This document shows, piece after piece, positions 32,758 through 41,583 of a DNA stretch of 41,583 nucleotides. This DNA comes from Sulfitobacter sp. (lineage in GTDB: Bacteria > Pseudomonadota > Alphaproteobacteria > Rhodobacterales > Rhodobacteraceae): contig JAGXFI010000135.1 in NCBI GenBank assembly GCA_024637305.1, positions 1 to 41,583 on the forward strand. The letters run 5' to 3'. The notes under the pieces were generated by a model. The model was not told the DNA's origin. It saw only the letters and a program-made list of their open reading frames with translations, and did not search any database. Made by a program: the position numbers and the translations under genes. Within the stretch, counting starts at the first letter, position 1, and every line of letters begins with the position of its first letter.

Positions 32758-33425
32758 CCGGTGGGCATCAGATAAACCTCTCGGATGCTGGATCGTTCAG
32801 GCGCGTTCAGCGCATAAACGACAGCCTCGGCCACGTCCTCGGGTTTGAGTTTGTCGGGCTTGGCCTCGGTGAAGAATTCCGTGTCCACCATCCCCGGTGC
32901 CACCACCATGCACCGACCGCCCCATTCCGCCATTTCGTCCGCAAGGTTGCCGGCAAAGCCGTGGATGAACCATTTCGTGGCACCATAGATCGACCCCTGA
33001 ATGTGCCGCCGTCCGGCCGCCGATCCCGTGACCACGTAATGCCCTTTGACTTTGCGCAGGTGGGGCATGGCGGCATGCGCCGTATAAAGCGCGCCCATGA
33101 TGTTGAGATCAACCATCTCTTTCCAGTCCTGCGGATCGCCATTTTCGGTGCCGGCCTTTTCCGTGCCGCGCCCCGCATTCGCAAATGCGGCGTCAACGCT
33201 GCCAAAGTGGTCAGCCAGCTTGGCCAGCGCTTGTTTTTGTGCCTCGTAGTCCGTTGCATCGCCGACGAGGACCAGCGCCTTGTCTCCGATGTCGTCAGCA
33301 AGTTTGCGCAGCTTGTCCTCGGACCTTGCAAACAGCCCCACATTCCAGCCCGCAGCCGCAGCGGCCTTGGCAGTGGCAGATCCGATCCCGCTGGAAGCAC
33401 CCGTAATGAAAAGCGTTTTGGTCAT
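32754..33425 (-). CDS. short-chain dehydrogenase/reductase
   Basis: NAD(P)-dependent oxidoreductase of unknown substrate (223 residues). Visible are the cofactor motif T-G-A-S-S-G-I-G (8-15), N-A-G (83-85), and the catalytic Ser135 (V-T-G-S-A-A-G), Tyr147 and Lys151 (Y-G-A-T-K). P-G-M-V-D-T-E follows. AAGGAG lies before the ATG on the minus strand; the frame is open further upstream but that part lies in the nrdR promoter region. It diverges from nrdR. Confidence 0.94.
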   Translation of the reverse strand: MTKTLFITGASSGIGSATAKAAAAAGWNVGLFARSEDKLRKLADDIGDKALVLVGDATDYEAQKQALAKLADHFGSVDAAFANAGRGTEKAGTENGDPQDWKEMVDLNIMGALYTAHAAMPHLRKVKGHYVVTGSAAGRRHIQGSIYGATKWFIHGFAGNLADEMAEWGGRCMVVAPGMVDTEFFTEAKPDKLKPEDVAEAVVYALNAPERSSIREVYLMPTG

Positions 33426-33498
33426 GAAAATCTCCTTTGCGTGTTCAATGTCCTGCCTCAACGCGACAGCTTTGCCAATGGTTGCACCCAACATATGG

Positions 33499-33519
33499 GG
33501 GTAGATTTCTGGTCTACCC
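33499..33519. promoter_or_regulatory. 7-bp inverted repeat between SDR and nrdR
   Basis: GGGTAGA and TCTACCC are perfect arms with seven bases between, 74 bp before the SDR start and 88 bp before nrdR. It may be an operator for either gene. A shorter repeat, GTGGG/CCCAC, lies at 33553-33570. Confidence 0.35.
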
Positions 33520-33543
33520 AAAACCTATGACGTGGCCTATAAG

Positions 33544-33552
33544 TGTGGATAA
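33544..33552 (-). promoter_or_regulatory. perfect DnaA box upstream of nrdR
   Basis: TGTGGATAA on the plus strand is the exact complement of the consensus DnaA box TTATCCACA. It lies 55 bp before the nrdR start. DnaA is known to act on ribonucleotide reductase genes in E. coli, so a link to nucleotide control is plausible, but one 9-mer may occur by chance. Confidence 0.45.
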
Positions 33553-33607
33553 GTGGGAGGTAATCCCCACAACAGAGGCACAAGAGACAGATAGAGGGGA
33601 ACGGCCA

Positions 33608-34075
33608 ATGCGCTGCCCGTTTTGCGGAAACATAGATACACAAGTCAAAGACAGCCGTCCGGCGGAGGATCACGTCTCCATCCGCAGGCGCCGGTTCTGC
33701 CCCGCATGCGGCGGGCGCTTCACTACGTATGAACGTGTGCAGCTGCGCGATCTGGTGGTCATCAAGTCCTCCGGCAAACGCGAAGATTTCGACCGCGGCA
33801 AGCTGGAACGGTCAATCCGCATTTCGATGCAAAAGCGCCCCATCGACCCGGAGCGTATCGACCAGATGATTTCGGGTATCGTGCGACGGCTCGAGTCGAT
33901 GGGCGAGACTGATATCGGTTCCAAACAGATCGGAGAGATCGTGATGGAGGCGCTGGCCCGCATCGACACCGTTGCATATGTGCGTTTCGCAAGCGTTTAC
34001 AAGAACTTCCAGGCGGCGGATGACTTCGATAAATTCGTGGCAGAGCTTCGGCCCGAAGGCTCCCCGGAGGAGTGA
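33608..34075 (+). CDS. nrdR: transcriptional repressor NrdR
   Basis: Represses ribonucleotide reductase genes in response to bound ATP or dATP. The 155-residue product has the zinc ribbon (Cys3, Cys6, Cys31, Cys34, with R-R-R-R-F between) and an ATP-cone domain (about 48-140; [10 protein letters not shown]). Length is standard. The ATG follows GAGGGG; the frame is open upstream but the zinc ribbon must begin here (M-R-C-P-F-C-G). Its stop overlaps the ribD start (GTGA), so the two are coupled, the usual order in this group. Confidence 0.97.
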   Translation: MRCPFCGNIDTQVKDSRPAEDHVSIRRRRFCPACGGRFTTYERVQLRDLVVIKSSGKREDFDRGKLERSIRISMQKRPIDPERIDQMISGIVRRLESMGETDIGSKQIGEIVMEALARIDTVAYVRFASVYKNFQAADDFDKFVAELRPEGSPEE

Positions 34076-35160
34076 GCGACACCCGCTACATGGCGTTGGC
34101 CTTGTCGTTGGGCCGACGCGGGCAGGGCAATGTCTGGCCGAACCCTGCGGTCGGTTGTGTGGTCGTAAAGAGCGGCCGCATCGTCGGGCGGGGCTGGACG
34201 GCTGCGGGTGGCCGGCCCCATGCGGAAACGCAGGCATTGGCTCAGGCCGGCGCTGCTGCGCGCGGCGCTGAGGTATTCGTCACGCTTGAGCCCTGCGCCC
34301 ACCAAGGTCAGACGCCACCCTGTGCGCAGGCACTGATTGGTGCGCAGGTAGCGCGCGTGGTGATCGCCATCGGTGACAGCGATCCACGGGTTGACGGACG
34401 CGGCATCGCAATGCTGCGTGCTGCGGGGGTCAAGGTCGACACGGGCATACTCGAGGAAACTGCGCGCACCGATCACGCCGGTTTCATCGCCTGCACCGAT
34501 CTGGGACGTCCAATGATCACGTTGAAGCTGGCCAGCAGCCTTGATGGCCGCATTGCGACAGCGACGGGCGAAAGCCAATGGATCACCGGCGCGCCCGCGC
34601 GGCGCGCGGTCCATGCGATGCGGGCGCGCCATGATGCCGTGATGGTCGGTGGTGGCACCGCGCGGCATGACAACCCGTCCTTGACCGTGCGGGATCTGGG
34701 GGTCGACCGTCAGCCGACGCGCATCGTGTTGTCGCGGCGTCTCGACCTGCCACTGACGGGCAATCTTGCGCGGACCGCTGCGGAGCGCCCGCTGATCCTG
34801 TGCCATGGCGCTGACGCCGATCGGCTGTTGCATCAGACATGGTCCGACCTCGGGGCGACGTTAGTGCCCTGCAACGTCGCGGCGGGACAGATCGACATCC
34901 ACGATGCATTGCGCAAACTGGCAGCACTTGGTCTCACACGGATATTCTGCGAAGGCGGCTCGGCGCTGGCGTCATCACTGATCCAAGCCGACCTTGTCGA
35001 TCAATTGATCGGATTTTCGGCCGGTATCGTCATCGGTGCGGAAGGATTGCCGGCAATCGGCGCGATGGGGCTCGACGCATTGAGCCGCGCGCCGCGCTAC
35101 TGCCTTGTCCGCAACCAGCCGGTTGGCCCTGACCTGATGCATGTCTGGGCGCGAAGCTGA
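34072..35160 (+). CDS. ribD: bifunctional riboflavin deaminase/reductase RibD
   Basis: Converts the pyrimidine product of GTP cyclohydrolase II by deamination and then side-chain reduction. The 362-residue product has the deaminase domain (about 1-145) with zinc site His50-Ala-Glu52, Cys75 and Cys84, and the reductase domain (about 150-360) with [12 protein letters not shown] and F-C-E-G-G-S. GTG start overlapping the nrdR stop. The stop lies four bases from the stop of the convergent capsule gene. Confidence 0.96.
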   Translation: MSDTRYMALALSLGRRGQGNVWPNPAVGCVVVKSGRIVGRGWTAAGGRPHAETQALAQAGAAARGAEVFVTLEPCAHQGQTPPCAQALIGAQVARVVIAIGDSDPRVDGRGIAMLRAAGVKVDTGILEETARTDHAGFIACTDLGRPMITLKLASSLDGRIATATGESQWITGAPARRAVHAMRARHDAVMVGGGTARHDNPSLTVRDLGVDRQPTRIVLSRRLDLPLTGNLARTAAERPLILCHGADADRLLHQTWSDLGATLVPCNVAAGQIDIHDALRKLAALGLTRIFCEGGSALASSLIQADLVDQLIGFSAGIVIGAEGLPAIGAMGLDALSRAPRYCLVRNQPVGPDLMHVWARS

Positions 35161-35164
35161 GCCT

Positions 35165-37195
35165 TCAGCGCCGCCACAGATGGCTTTGGCTGGCGAAGAG
35201 GCCCTGCATCTTGGACAATATCCGGTTCGCAAAGGCTGAACGCGGAATATCGCCACTCGCCAACCGGTCGACTATGACTTCGACAGGGCAGGGCAGACCG
35301 GTTTTGGGATCCAGATAGCGCGGATAGTCGATCAGGGCGGCATGAACCAATCCTTCAAGCGTTGGCTCGGCCCGGCGGCGGGGAGGCACATCGGCCAAGT
35401 CGCGGGTCAGGCCCCATCCCGCGTAGAATGGCGTGCCCAGCGTGGTCACCTTGACCCCGCGCAACAGCGCCTCGAAACCCAGCAAAGAGGTCATGGTCCA
35501 GACCTCGTCGACATGCTCCAGCAGGGCAACGGGATCGGTTTGATGCAACACCACATCGGTCAAACCGCCCGCGTCAATCGCTCCATCCCGCAGGCCCGCT
35601 TCGACATCGGGGTGTGGTTTGTAGATGATCACGGCATTGGGGTTCGCGTGGCGTGTGGCCTGCAGCAGGGCAAGATTGTCGGCGACTGCATTCGTTCCGG
35701 TCCGGATCGACGCATCGTCGGCCACCTGTCCCGGCACCAGGATGCGATGGCCTTTCGGCAGTTCGCCGATCTCTGAGCCGCTCAGGTTGTATTTGCTCAG
35801 GCCCGCACCCTTGATCCTGCTGATCAGCTTTTCAGCTCTAAGGCGTTGATCGGGGCGCAGGGTTTCGCGATTTTCGATCCATTTCTCAAGCCGGGAAGGG
35901 CGCTGTGGATCATAATATATCCCAAGATCGTCGACGACGAGCGACAATGGCGCGACCAGATTTGCGCCCAGACCGCGGGACCGCAGGAAACCGTCCTCAA
36001 CTCTCGCGGCGTCGGCATGGCCAATGGCAGCCTTTCCCGCCCAAACCATCCAAGGCTTGTCGGCCGCACGTGCGCGCGCCGGATCCTGGGCAAAAATCAT
36101 CGGGCGATGGCGACCGAAAAACCTTTGCAAGGCTCCGCGTTTCCACATTGCCATGCCGGACGCGACCCAGCCCAGTCGGTCTTCGCGCCAGCTTCGGGCG
36201 GTAGTCTCCAGCGTGTCGATGGCGGTTTCCAGCGGACACAGGCGGTCGCGGAAGGGGTCGTACCAGCGTGGATAAAGGATCATCGCTGCGGCAAAAAGTT
36301 GAACACGGGTCAGGCTGCGCTGGCGGCGCTGTATCTCGAATTGATCGTCACTTAACCCCCAACCGGCGTAGAATGGTTGTCCGAACAGCCGCGGCTTGTG
36401 CCCCATCAAGATCGCCTCGAATCCCATCCCCGACGACACGGTATAAACCGCAATGGCCCCTTCCAGCAGCGCCCAGGGACTGACCGGAGCATCAAAGAGC
36501 GACACCTGACCGGCGCAATCGGCTAGGTCGAAATGACCGTTGCGGAAACCCTGCGCGGTCTCGGGATGCGTCTTGATCAGGATGCGCGCCCTGGGGTGTT
36601 CCTGCCGCGCATAGGTCAGCATTTCAAGGAACCGCCCACGGTCGGCACCGGAGGCCGCAACGGACGCATCGTCGCGGGTCTGGTCGATCACCACCACATA
36701 CCCCGGCGGCGGCAGCGGAGCATCGGGCAGGACGGCCGCGTATTTTGTCAGATGCGCTTCTTTCATCCGTTCAATGCAGGCGCGCGCACGGCCCAGAAGG
36801 GCGGCGTCGTCCAGCGGATGCTCGGCCAGCAACGTTTCCAGATCGGATGCCTGCGCAGGATCGAAATGCGCCCCGCGATGGTCGATCAACAACCCCAGCG
36901 GTGGCTCGCCTGCACGTCCCGGATGCAGCGACCGGAGAAACGCGTCTTCGACCGTGACGACAGGGACAGCGTGCTTTGCTGCGGCGCGCCGTCCGCGATG
37001 CGCTGTGGGCGAGGCCCCCCAGACTGCTACGGCATCCCCGTGTTTGGGAACGCCAAGGCGTAACGCATACCCCGAAAGCGTCAGGATCCGCCGCAACCGG
37101 CGTTGTGTCAGAAACCCGCCGTTATAGACAAAAAGCCGCCGATCCTTTTCATGTCCGGCGGCGGGTGCATCATATATCTCAGGCCCGAGGCCCAC
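35165..37195 (-). CDS. kpsC: capsular polysaccharide biosynthesis protein, KpsC-like
   Basis: Beta-Kdo glycosyltransferase family that builds the Kdo linker on the lipid anchor of ABC-dependent capsules. The 676-residue product has two related modules, each with V-E-D-[AG]-F-L-R-S, D-D-A-S-[VI], an [IY]-K-[TP]-H-P motif and G-F-E-A-[IL]-L, ending G-x-P-F-Y-A-G-W-G-L, as expected for KpsC's two transferase domains. The start is uncertain: GTG at 37195, just after the KpsD-like stop with GGATAGG upstream, is preferred to GTG 37279, which would overlap that gene by 79 bp. Last of three minus-strand capsule genes. Confidence 0.9.
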   Translation of the reverse strand: MGLGPEIYDAPAAGHEKDRRLFVYNGGFLTQRRLRRILTLSGYALRLGVPKHGDAVAVWGASPTAHRGRRAAAKHAVPVVTVEDAFLRSLHPGRAGEPPLGLLIDHRGAHFDPAQASDLETLLAEHPLDDAALLGRARACIERMKEAHLTKYAAVLPDAPLPPPGYVVVIDQTRDDASVAASGADRGRFLEMLTYARQEHPRARILIKTHPETAQGFRNGHFDLADCAGQVSLFDAPVSPWALLEGAIAVYTVSSGMGFEAILMGHKPRLFGQPFYAGWGLSDDQFEIQRRQRSLTRVQLFAAAMILYPRWYDPFRDRLCPLETAIDTLETTARSWREDRLGWVASGMAMWKRGALQRFFGRHRPMIFAQDPARARAADKPWMVWAGKAAIGHADAARVEDGFLRSRGLGANLVAPLSLVVDDLGIYYDPQRPSRLEKWIENRETLRPDQRLRAEKLISRIKGAGLSKYNLSGSEIGELPKGHRILVPGQVADDASIRTGTNAVADNLALLQATRHANPNAVIIYKPHPDVEAGLRDGAIDAGGLTDVVLHQTDPVALLEHVDEVWTMTSLLGFEALLRGVKVTTLGTPFYAGWGLTRDLADVPPRRRAEPTLEGLVHAALIDYPRYLDPKTGLPCPVEVIVDRLASGDIPRSAFANRILSKMQGLFASQSHLWRR

Positions 37196-37200
37196 GGAAC

Positions 37201-38337
37201 CTATCCGCCAGAGCCGATGGTCGAGAGCGATCCGGCGGAAGCTGCCGTGCCAGTAATGGCCGAGATGACCTTGTTCCACTGGGTGAACGGGGCTTCGGTG
37301 ACATAGAGCGTATCGCCGTCGCGGATCACGAAATCTCGCGCCATGAACATGCCGTTGGGCTGTGTCAGGTCCAGCACATAGATCATGCGCTGCGCCCCGA
37401 TAAGATCAGCGCGGCCAAGGACCTGATGTGCAATCGATTCTGGTTCGTTGCGCAGAACAAAGACGCCGGTCGGATCGGACGAGCTTGCCAACAGCCCGCC
37501 GACCTGGGCGATTGCTTCGAGCGCGGAAAGGTTTTGCGATTCGAAATCCACGCGCGCTTGCGCGCCGGTCGCTCCGAGTGCCGTGAAAGACCGCGTATCC
37601 TGTTCGACCAGAATCTGGTCGCCGCCTCGCAGGGCGATGTCGAGTTCAGGGTTGTTGAAGAGATCCTGGAACCAGATCTTACCGCGTGACGTGCCCCGAA
37701 TGACGGTAATCTGTGCAATTTCCGGTTCAATCGTCACACCGCCTGCACGTGCCAGCATCGTCGCAAGCGAGCGGGTGGGCCGTTCGATAGGATAGACGCC
37801 TTGACCACCCACGGCACCGACCAGCGATACAGTGGCTCCGTCACCGGCTATGCGACGTACCTGTACCTGCGGATCAGGCGTTTGTTCCGCCAGTTTGCCG
37901 GTGATAATACGGCGGATCGCTTCGGGAGAGTTGCCGGACGCCTTGATCCGGCCAGCGTATGGAACGAAGATGAATCCGTCGCCGTCGACCTGAACCTCTT
38001 CGAGAATGGTGGAATTCGCGGCTTCGCCGGACAGCAGGCCATCATCGACGTTTTCCCAGATCGTCAACCCCAGCACATCACCTGCACGGATCGTGTCGGA
38101 CCCGATCTGCCCGGCATTCTGGAATGCGGCTGAAAAACCCAACGCTTCAGTCACGGCGGTGGCGCGCGTTACCCGGTCATTGACGGCGACAACGAAAGCA
38201 TCGCCTTCGCGCTGCACGGAGCCAGAGAATATCTGCTTTTTATTCGGGCCGACCTGCGGAAGCCCGCATGATGCCACAAGAGCGCATGCGACCACGACGG
38301 CGATGGGACGCGCCCACCGGATTGATACGGATTTCAC
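37201..38337 (-). CDS. polysaccharide export lipoprotein, Wza/KpsD-like
   Basis: Outer-membrane export channel component. The 378-residue product has a lipoprotein signal peptide ending V-A-S-C (Cys24), then a polysaccharide-export domain (about 65-170; A-G-D-V-L-G-L-T-I-W-E) and two SLBB-like domains. The GTG at 38337 is chosen since GAGGAG lies eight bases upstream and it gives a proper signal peptide; the open frame extends 60 codons further and would overlap kpsS. It lies between kpsS-like and kpsC-like genes; the transporter genes (kpsMTE) are not in the window. Confidence 0.88.
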   Translation of the reverse strand: MKSVSIRWARPIAVVVACALVASCGLPQVGPNKKQIFSGSVQREGDAFVVAVNDRVTRATAVTEALGFSAAFQNAGQIGSDTIRAGDVLGLTIWENVDDGLLSGEAANSTILEEVQVDGDGFIFVPYAGRIKASGNSPEAIRRIITGKLAEQTPDPQVQVRRIAGDGATVSLVGAVGGQGVYPIERPTRSLATMLARAGGVTIEPEIAQITVIRGTSRGKIWFQDLFNNPELDIALRGGDQILVEQDTRSFTALGATGAQARVDFESQNLSALEAIAQVGGLLASSSDPTGVFVLRNEPESIAHQVLGRADLIGAQRMIYVLDLTQPNGMFMARDFVIRDGDTLYVTEAPFTQWNKVISAITGTAASAGSLSTIGSGG

Positions 38338-38449
38338 TGCCCGGTCTCCTCGACCTATTCGAAACTGCCTCAAATCGCCGTTTTTCGACGTATTTGGGTT
38401 GAAGATAGACAGGTCGCAGGCAAAAATCCATTGCTTTAGCGGATTTCGC

Positions 38450-39742
38450 TCAGGTGACGATGCGCAACTGTTGCCGTGGAGCCGCGGTGCCACGCTCAAA
38501 TGCGTCGTAGGGGTCATCGGGGGACAGCATCATGTCAACCACCTGCCGCAGCAGTTGCCGCCGTCCACGGGCAGAATAAAATCCGCCCGGAATTTGTGAA
38601 GTTTCCAGCAAATAGCGGCGATAATCCTTATAGGCGCGGTTATCGGGGCGGCTTGCTGCGGCAAAGAAATCCGGCAGGGGCTGTTCAGAAACGAATTCCG
38701 GTTGGGCATAGACCGCGCGCCCGAATACCTTCAGCGGAATACCGCGCCACAGAACCTGCTGGCCGGCAGTCGAATTCACGGTCACGGCCGTGCGCGCATC
38801 GCTCAGCAGCTGCGCCAGCTTGCCGCCACGGACGTAGTGCACGCGGTGCGCGATGCCGCGCGCACGGGCAAACCGGCGCAAGGCCCGGCGGACCGGCACG
38901 CGGCCATCCTCCAGCGGATGTGCTTTGACGACGAGATGATGATGCGCGGGCGCGCCTGCGGCAAATCCGTCGACCACGAGTTCAAGAAACTCCGTCATGT
39001 TGGCAAACGGGGAATGCATCCGGAACGCGCTGTCGTGTTCGAGCTGCAGCAGCGCCAGATGATAGGGAAAGCCGCCTAGGCGGACGCGCATCGTGGCGAT
39101 CTGCCGCTCGACCGACTGAAGAGGCATCAATAGCAGCCGTCTGAGGTAAAGCTTGAATTCCCGAGTAACAGGGACGTCTCGGTGGGCGCGGAAATTGCGG
39201 TATTTGCCGTTCCGGAACATCACGAACCAGTGGTAGAGCGCACCGTAAAATACATGCTGGCGCATATCGCCCCAATGGCCGGGGGGCAGGGGGGCTTCCA
39301 TATCGGACTTGGCCAGCGCGGCCTGCATCTGCGCGATGCTCATGTCCATCAGGCGCGAGTGGCCGTTTGACCCATCGCGTTCGTAGGTGACCCAATATGG
39401 GCGCATGTACCCTTCTTCGAATACGTGAACGGTGATGCCGCGCGCGCGCGCCGCATCGACCGCAGTGGCATGGATGGGTCTTGTGTCGCCATAAAGGACG
39501 ATGTCGGTGACCCCCTTTTCGTCACAAAGCGTGGCAAATGTGTCCGGCCACGCATCGAGCGTGTCGCGGTAGGGAATATAGCTGCGCGAATGGGACCAGA
39601 AGGCGCGGTCGCCAGCGTTGAACCCCACACGCCAGACCTGCGCGCCGGTGGTGCGCAGCATCCGGCCAAGGCGATTGAAGAACGGCCCGTGCGGTCCCTG
39701 AAGGAACAGAAACACCCTTTCATCCGGGGCCGGAGCCGACAT
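38450..39742 (-). CDS. kpsS: capsule polysaccharide protein, KpsS-like
   Basis: Kdo-transferase partner of KpsC in capsule linker assembly. The 430-residue product has F-L-Q-G-P-H-G-P-F-F near its start, V-F-E-E-G-Y-M-R-P-Y (about 125-135), K-A-H-P-L-E-D-G and T-V-N-S-T-A-G near the C-terminus, all typical of KpsS. AAGGAAAA lies a suitable distance before the ATG on the minus strand. First of the three capsule genes; the promoter is likely in 39743-39879, shared divergently with ribE. Confidence 0.91.
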   Translation of the reverse strand: MSAPAPDERVFLFLQGPHGPFFNRLGRMLRTTGAQVWRVGFNAGDRAFWSHSRSYIPYRDTLDAWPDTFATLCDEKGVTDIVLYGDTRPIHATAVDAARARGITVHVFEEGYMRPYWVTYERDGSNGHSRLMDMSIAQMQAALAKSDMEAPLPPGHWGDMRQHVFYGALYHWFVMFRNGKYRNFRAHRDVPVTREFKLYLRRLLLMPLQSVERQIATMRVRLGGFPYHLALLQLEHDSAFRMHSPFANMTEFLELVVDGFAAGAPAHHHLVVKAHPLEDGRVPVRRALRRFARARGIAHRVHYVRGGKLAQLLSDARTAVTVNSTAGQQVLWRGIPLKVFGRAVYAQPEFVSEQPLPDFFAAASRPDNRAYKDYRRYLLETSQIPGGFYSARGRRQLLRQVVDMMLSPDDPYDAFERGTAAPRQQLRIVT

Positions 39743-39879
39743 CCATTTTCCTTCGTCAAATCTGCCCTGCGGGCGATAGCATCAAAAGCTGACTAAATTA
39801 TGACCGGCGAACCTCTGCTGCTTGTCTTGATACGGGGCGGGATATAGGTCTGGGGCATCACGGGCACGAGGGGTCAGGC

Positions 39880-40467
39880 ATGTTCACAGGCATAATTACC
39901 GATATCGGCACCATTACCAAGCTCACGCAGCAAGGCGACCTGCGCGCGCGGATCGGCTGTGGCTATGATACGTCAAGTATCGACATGGGAGCATCCATCG
40001 CCAGCGACGGGGTTTGTCTGACGGTCGTCGATCTTGGGCCGGACTGGTACGAAGTGCAGGTCAGCGCGGAGACCGTGGCCAAGACTAACCTGGGCACCTG
40101 GACAGTGGGCAGGCGTGTAAATCTGGAGCGCGCGTTGAAAGTCGGGGACGAATTGGGCGGTCATATCGTTTCGGGTCACGTCGACGGTGTGGCAGAAGTG
40201 ATCGCGATGGCGGACGAAGGCGACAGCACCCGCGTCACTTTGCGCGCGCCGCAAGCGCTGGCGCGTTTTGTCGCACCCAAAGGGTCCGTGGCGCTCAATG
40301 GCACCTCGCTTACGGTGAACGAGGTCAACGGTTGCGACTTCGGCATCAATTTCATCCCGCATACGAAAATTGCGACCACCTGGGGCGATGTCGCCGTTGG
40401 GGATAGGGTCAACCTCGAGATCGACACGCTTGCGCGCTATGTCGCGCGACTGGCTGAGGCGTCCTGA
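39880..40467 (+). CDS. ribE: riboflavin synthase, alpha subunit
   Basis: Dismutates two 6,7-dimethyl-8-ribityllumazine molecules to riboflavin and a pyrimidine. The 195-residue product starts M-F-T-G-I-I-T-D-I-G, the canonical N-terminus, and has two lumazine-binding repeats (about 1-95 and 96-190), with S-G-H-V-D-G and F-I-P-H-T. AGGGGTCAGGC precedes the ATG. No FMN riboswitch core was seen upstream. Confidence 0.95.
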   Translation: MFTGIITDIGTITKLTQQGDLRARIGCGYDTSSIDMGASIASDGVCLTVVDLGPDWYEVQVSAETVAKTNLGTWTVGRRVNLERALKVGDELGGHIVSGHVDGVAEVIAMADEGDSTRVTLRAPQALARFVAPKGSVALNGTSLTVNEVNGCDFGINFIPHTKIATTWGDVAVGDRVNLEIDTLARYVARLAEAS

Positions 40468-40599
40468 AGCGGTTCGGATGTTTGCAGAGACGGTCGCTTG
40501 GAGATGTCCGCAGCGCGGGGGCTGCCGGACGGTCAGGGGCTGGCACTTTGGCCGGGTTAGGATTATGTCCCAGAAAACCTGCCAAGGATATATGCGCTG

Positions 40600-41583
40600 A
40601 TGACTTTTGAAAAACCCGGACCGACCGAAATTTCGCTGAAAGACGCAATAGCGCCAATCGAAGAGATCATCGAGGCGGCGCGCCAGGGCGCGATGTTCGT
40701 GCTGGTCGACCACGAGGACCGCGAGAACGAGGGCGATCTGGTCATTGCCGCGGATTTTGCGGATGCGGCTGCAGTGAATTTCATGGCCATTCACGGGCGC
40801 GGCCTGATTTGTTTGCCGATGACCTCTGACCGGATCGATCACCTGGGCCTGCCGATGATGGCGGTCAACAATTCCTCACGGCATGAGACGGCGTTCACCG
40901 TCAGCATCGAGGCGCGCGAGGGCGTGAGTACCGGTATTTCTGCGCGCGACCGCGCGCTGACCATCGGCACGGCGATCTCGTCCCAGGCGGGGCCTGCGGA
41001 TATCGCCACGCCGGGCCATGTCTTTCCGTTGCGCGCACGTGATGGCGGCGTGCTGGTGCGCGCGGGTCATACAGAAGCGGCTGTGGATATCGCGCGGCTG
41101 GCGGGGCTGACCCCTGCTGGCGTGATCTGCGAGATCATGAAGGAAGACGGCACCATGGCGCGGCTGCCTGACCTCGTGACATTCGCGAGCGAACACGGGC
41201 TCAAGATCGGCACGATCAGCGATCTGATCGCGTATCGCCACAAGCATGACAACATGCTCAACCTGCGCGAGGACCGCGAGGTCGTGTCAGCCTATGGGGG
41301 CGACTGGCGGATGCGGGTTTTCGCAGATCAGATTACCGGAACGGATCATGTGGTGCTGTCAAAGGGCAACATCGCGGATGGTAAGCCTGTGCTGGTGCGC
41401 ACCCATGCGCTCAATGCGCTGGAGGACGTGCTGGGCCTTGGCCGCGGCGCGCCGGACGAATTGCCCCGCGCAATGGGCATCATCGCGGCCGAAGGGCGCG
41501 GCGCGGTGTTGTTGTTCCGCGAACCGCACCCGAGGTTGCGTCTGGACGATGACGATGACGAGGCCCCGCGCACGGTCAAGCGG
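40600..41583 (+). CDS. ribB: 3,4-dihydroxy-2-butanone-4-phosphate synthase with degenerate GTP cyclohydrolase II-like domain (partial)
   Basis: Forms the four-carbon precursor of lumazine from ribulose 5-phosphate. The first domain (about 1-205) has the metal-binding loop D-R-E-N-E-G-D (Glu42) and V-R-A-G-H-T-E-A-A-V-D. The second domain aligns with GTP cyclohydrolase II but, where that enzyme has H-S-E-C and C-D-C-G zinc ligands, it reads T-H-A-L-N-A-L-E, and no cysteine is present in the rest seen. So it cannot bind catalytic zinc and fits the RibBX variant. An acidic D-D-D-D-D-E patch follows. AAGGAT precedes the ATG. The frame is open to the window end; ribH may follow. Confidence 0.92.
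   Translation, partial: MTFEKPGPTEISLKDAIAPIEEIIEAARQGAMFVLVDHEDRENEGDLVIAADFADAAAVNFMAIHGRGLICLPMTSDRIDHLGLPMMAVNNSSRHETAFTVSIEAREGVSTGISARDRALTIGTAISSQAGPADIATPGHVFPLRARDGGVLVRAGHTEAAVDIARLAGLTPAGVICEIMKEDGTMARLPDLVTFASEHGLKIGTISDLIAYRHKHDNMLNLREDREVVSAYGGDWRMRVFADQITGTDHVVLSKGNIADGKPVLVRTHALNALEDVLGLGRGAPDELPRAMGIIAAEGRGAVLLFREPHPRLRLDDDDDEAPRTVKR

Noticed and set aside
38338..38517. N-terminal 60-codon extension of the Wza/KpsD-like protein
   Set aside because: It overlaps the kpsS-like gene and places the lipoprotein signal peptide internally; the GTG at 38337 with GAGGAG is better.
39743..39879. FMN riboswitch upstream of ribE
   Set aside because: No conserved RFN core was found here, nor in 40468-40599 before ribB.

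Overview
The window looks like part of a chromosome of a marine alphaproteobacterium of the Rhodobacterales (Roseobacter group). This rests on gene content and arrangement: a dnaG-rpoD block, hom and recJ close together, an nrdR-ribD-ribE-ribB riboflavin cluster, a heterotetrameric sarcosine oxidase operon (soxBDAG), a TadE/TadG pilus set and KpsC/KpsS-type capsule genes. High GC with G/C-rich third codon positions agrees. No species can be named from the sequence alone.

Positions 1 to about 10100 are an accessory region. They hold a P1B-type metal ATPase lacking an N-terminal metal-binding domain, an 806-residue protein of unknown function on the minus strand, about 1.1 kb of apparently non-coding DNA ending in five tandem 21-bp repeats (iteron-like) followed by AT-rich sequence, three small hypothetical genes, a stretch of fragmentary reading frames, and a small excisionase-like ORF that overlaps a tyrosine recombinase gene by one base. 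The recombinase ends 6 bp from the 3' end of a tRNA-Glu(UUC) gene. This is the classic end of an integrative element inserted at a tRNA; the other end is probably left of the window.

From 10101 rightwards the DNA is dense and chromosome-like. recJ and hom (minus) are followed by a lipoprotein gene, a TetR regulator, a pirin and a 3-hydroxyisobutyrate dehydrogenase-like enzyme. TGTTC/GAACA half-sites occur both in front of the TetR gene and between pirin and the dehydrogenase, suggesting one regulator for the block. Next come three Tad genes (vWA-TadG, TadE, TadE), glutamate dehydrogenase, soxBDAG (oxidative demethylation of sarcosine to glycine, methyl group passed to tetrahydrofolate), a small secreted protein, dnaG and rpoD. 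Two mutually exclusive hairpins can be drawn between dnaG and rpoD.

The right end has two tandem paralogous small secreted proteins (the second lacking the middle of the first), YjbQ, a short-chain dehydrogenase, nrdR (with a perfect DnaA box upstream), ribD, a minus-strand capsule cluster (kpsS-like, kpsD/wza-like, kpsC-like), ribE, and a ribB cut by the window end. The second domain of ribB resembles GTP cyclohydrolase II but lacks the zinc cysteines (RibBX-like). The capsule cluster splits what is otherwise one riboflavin gene set.
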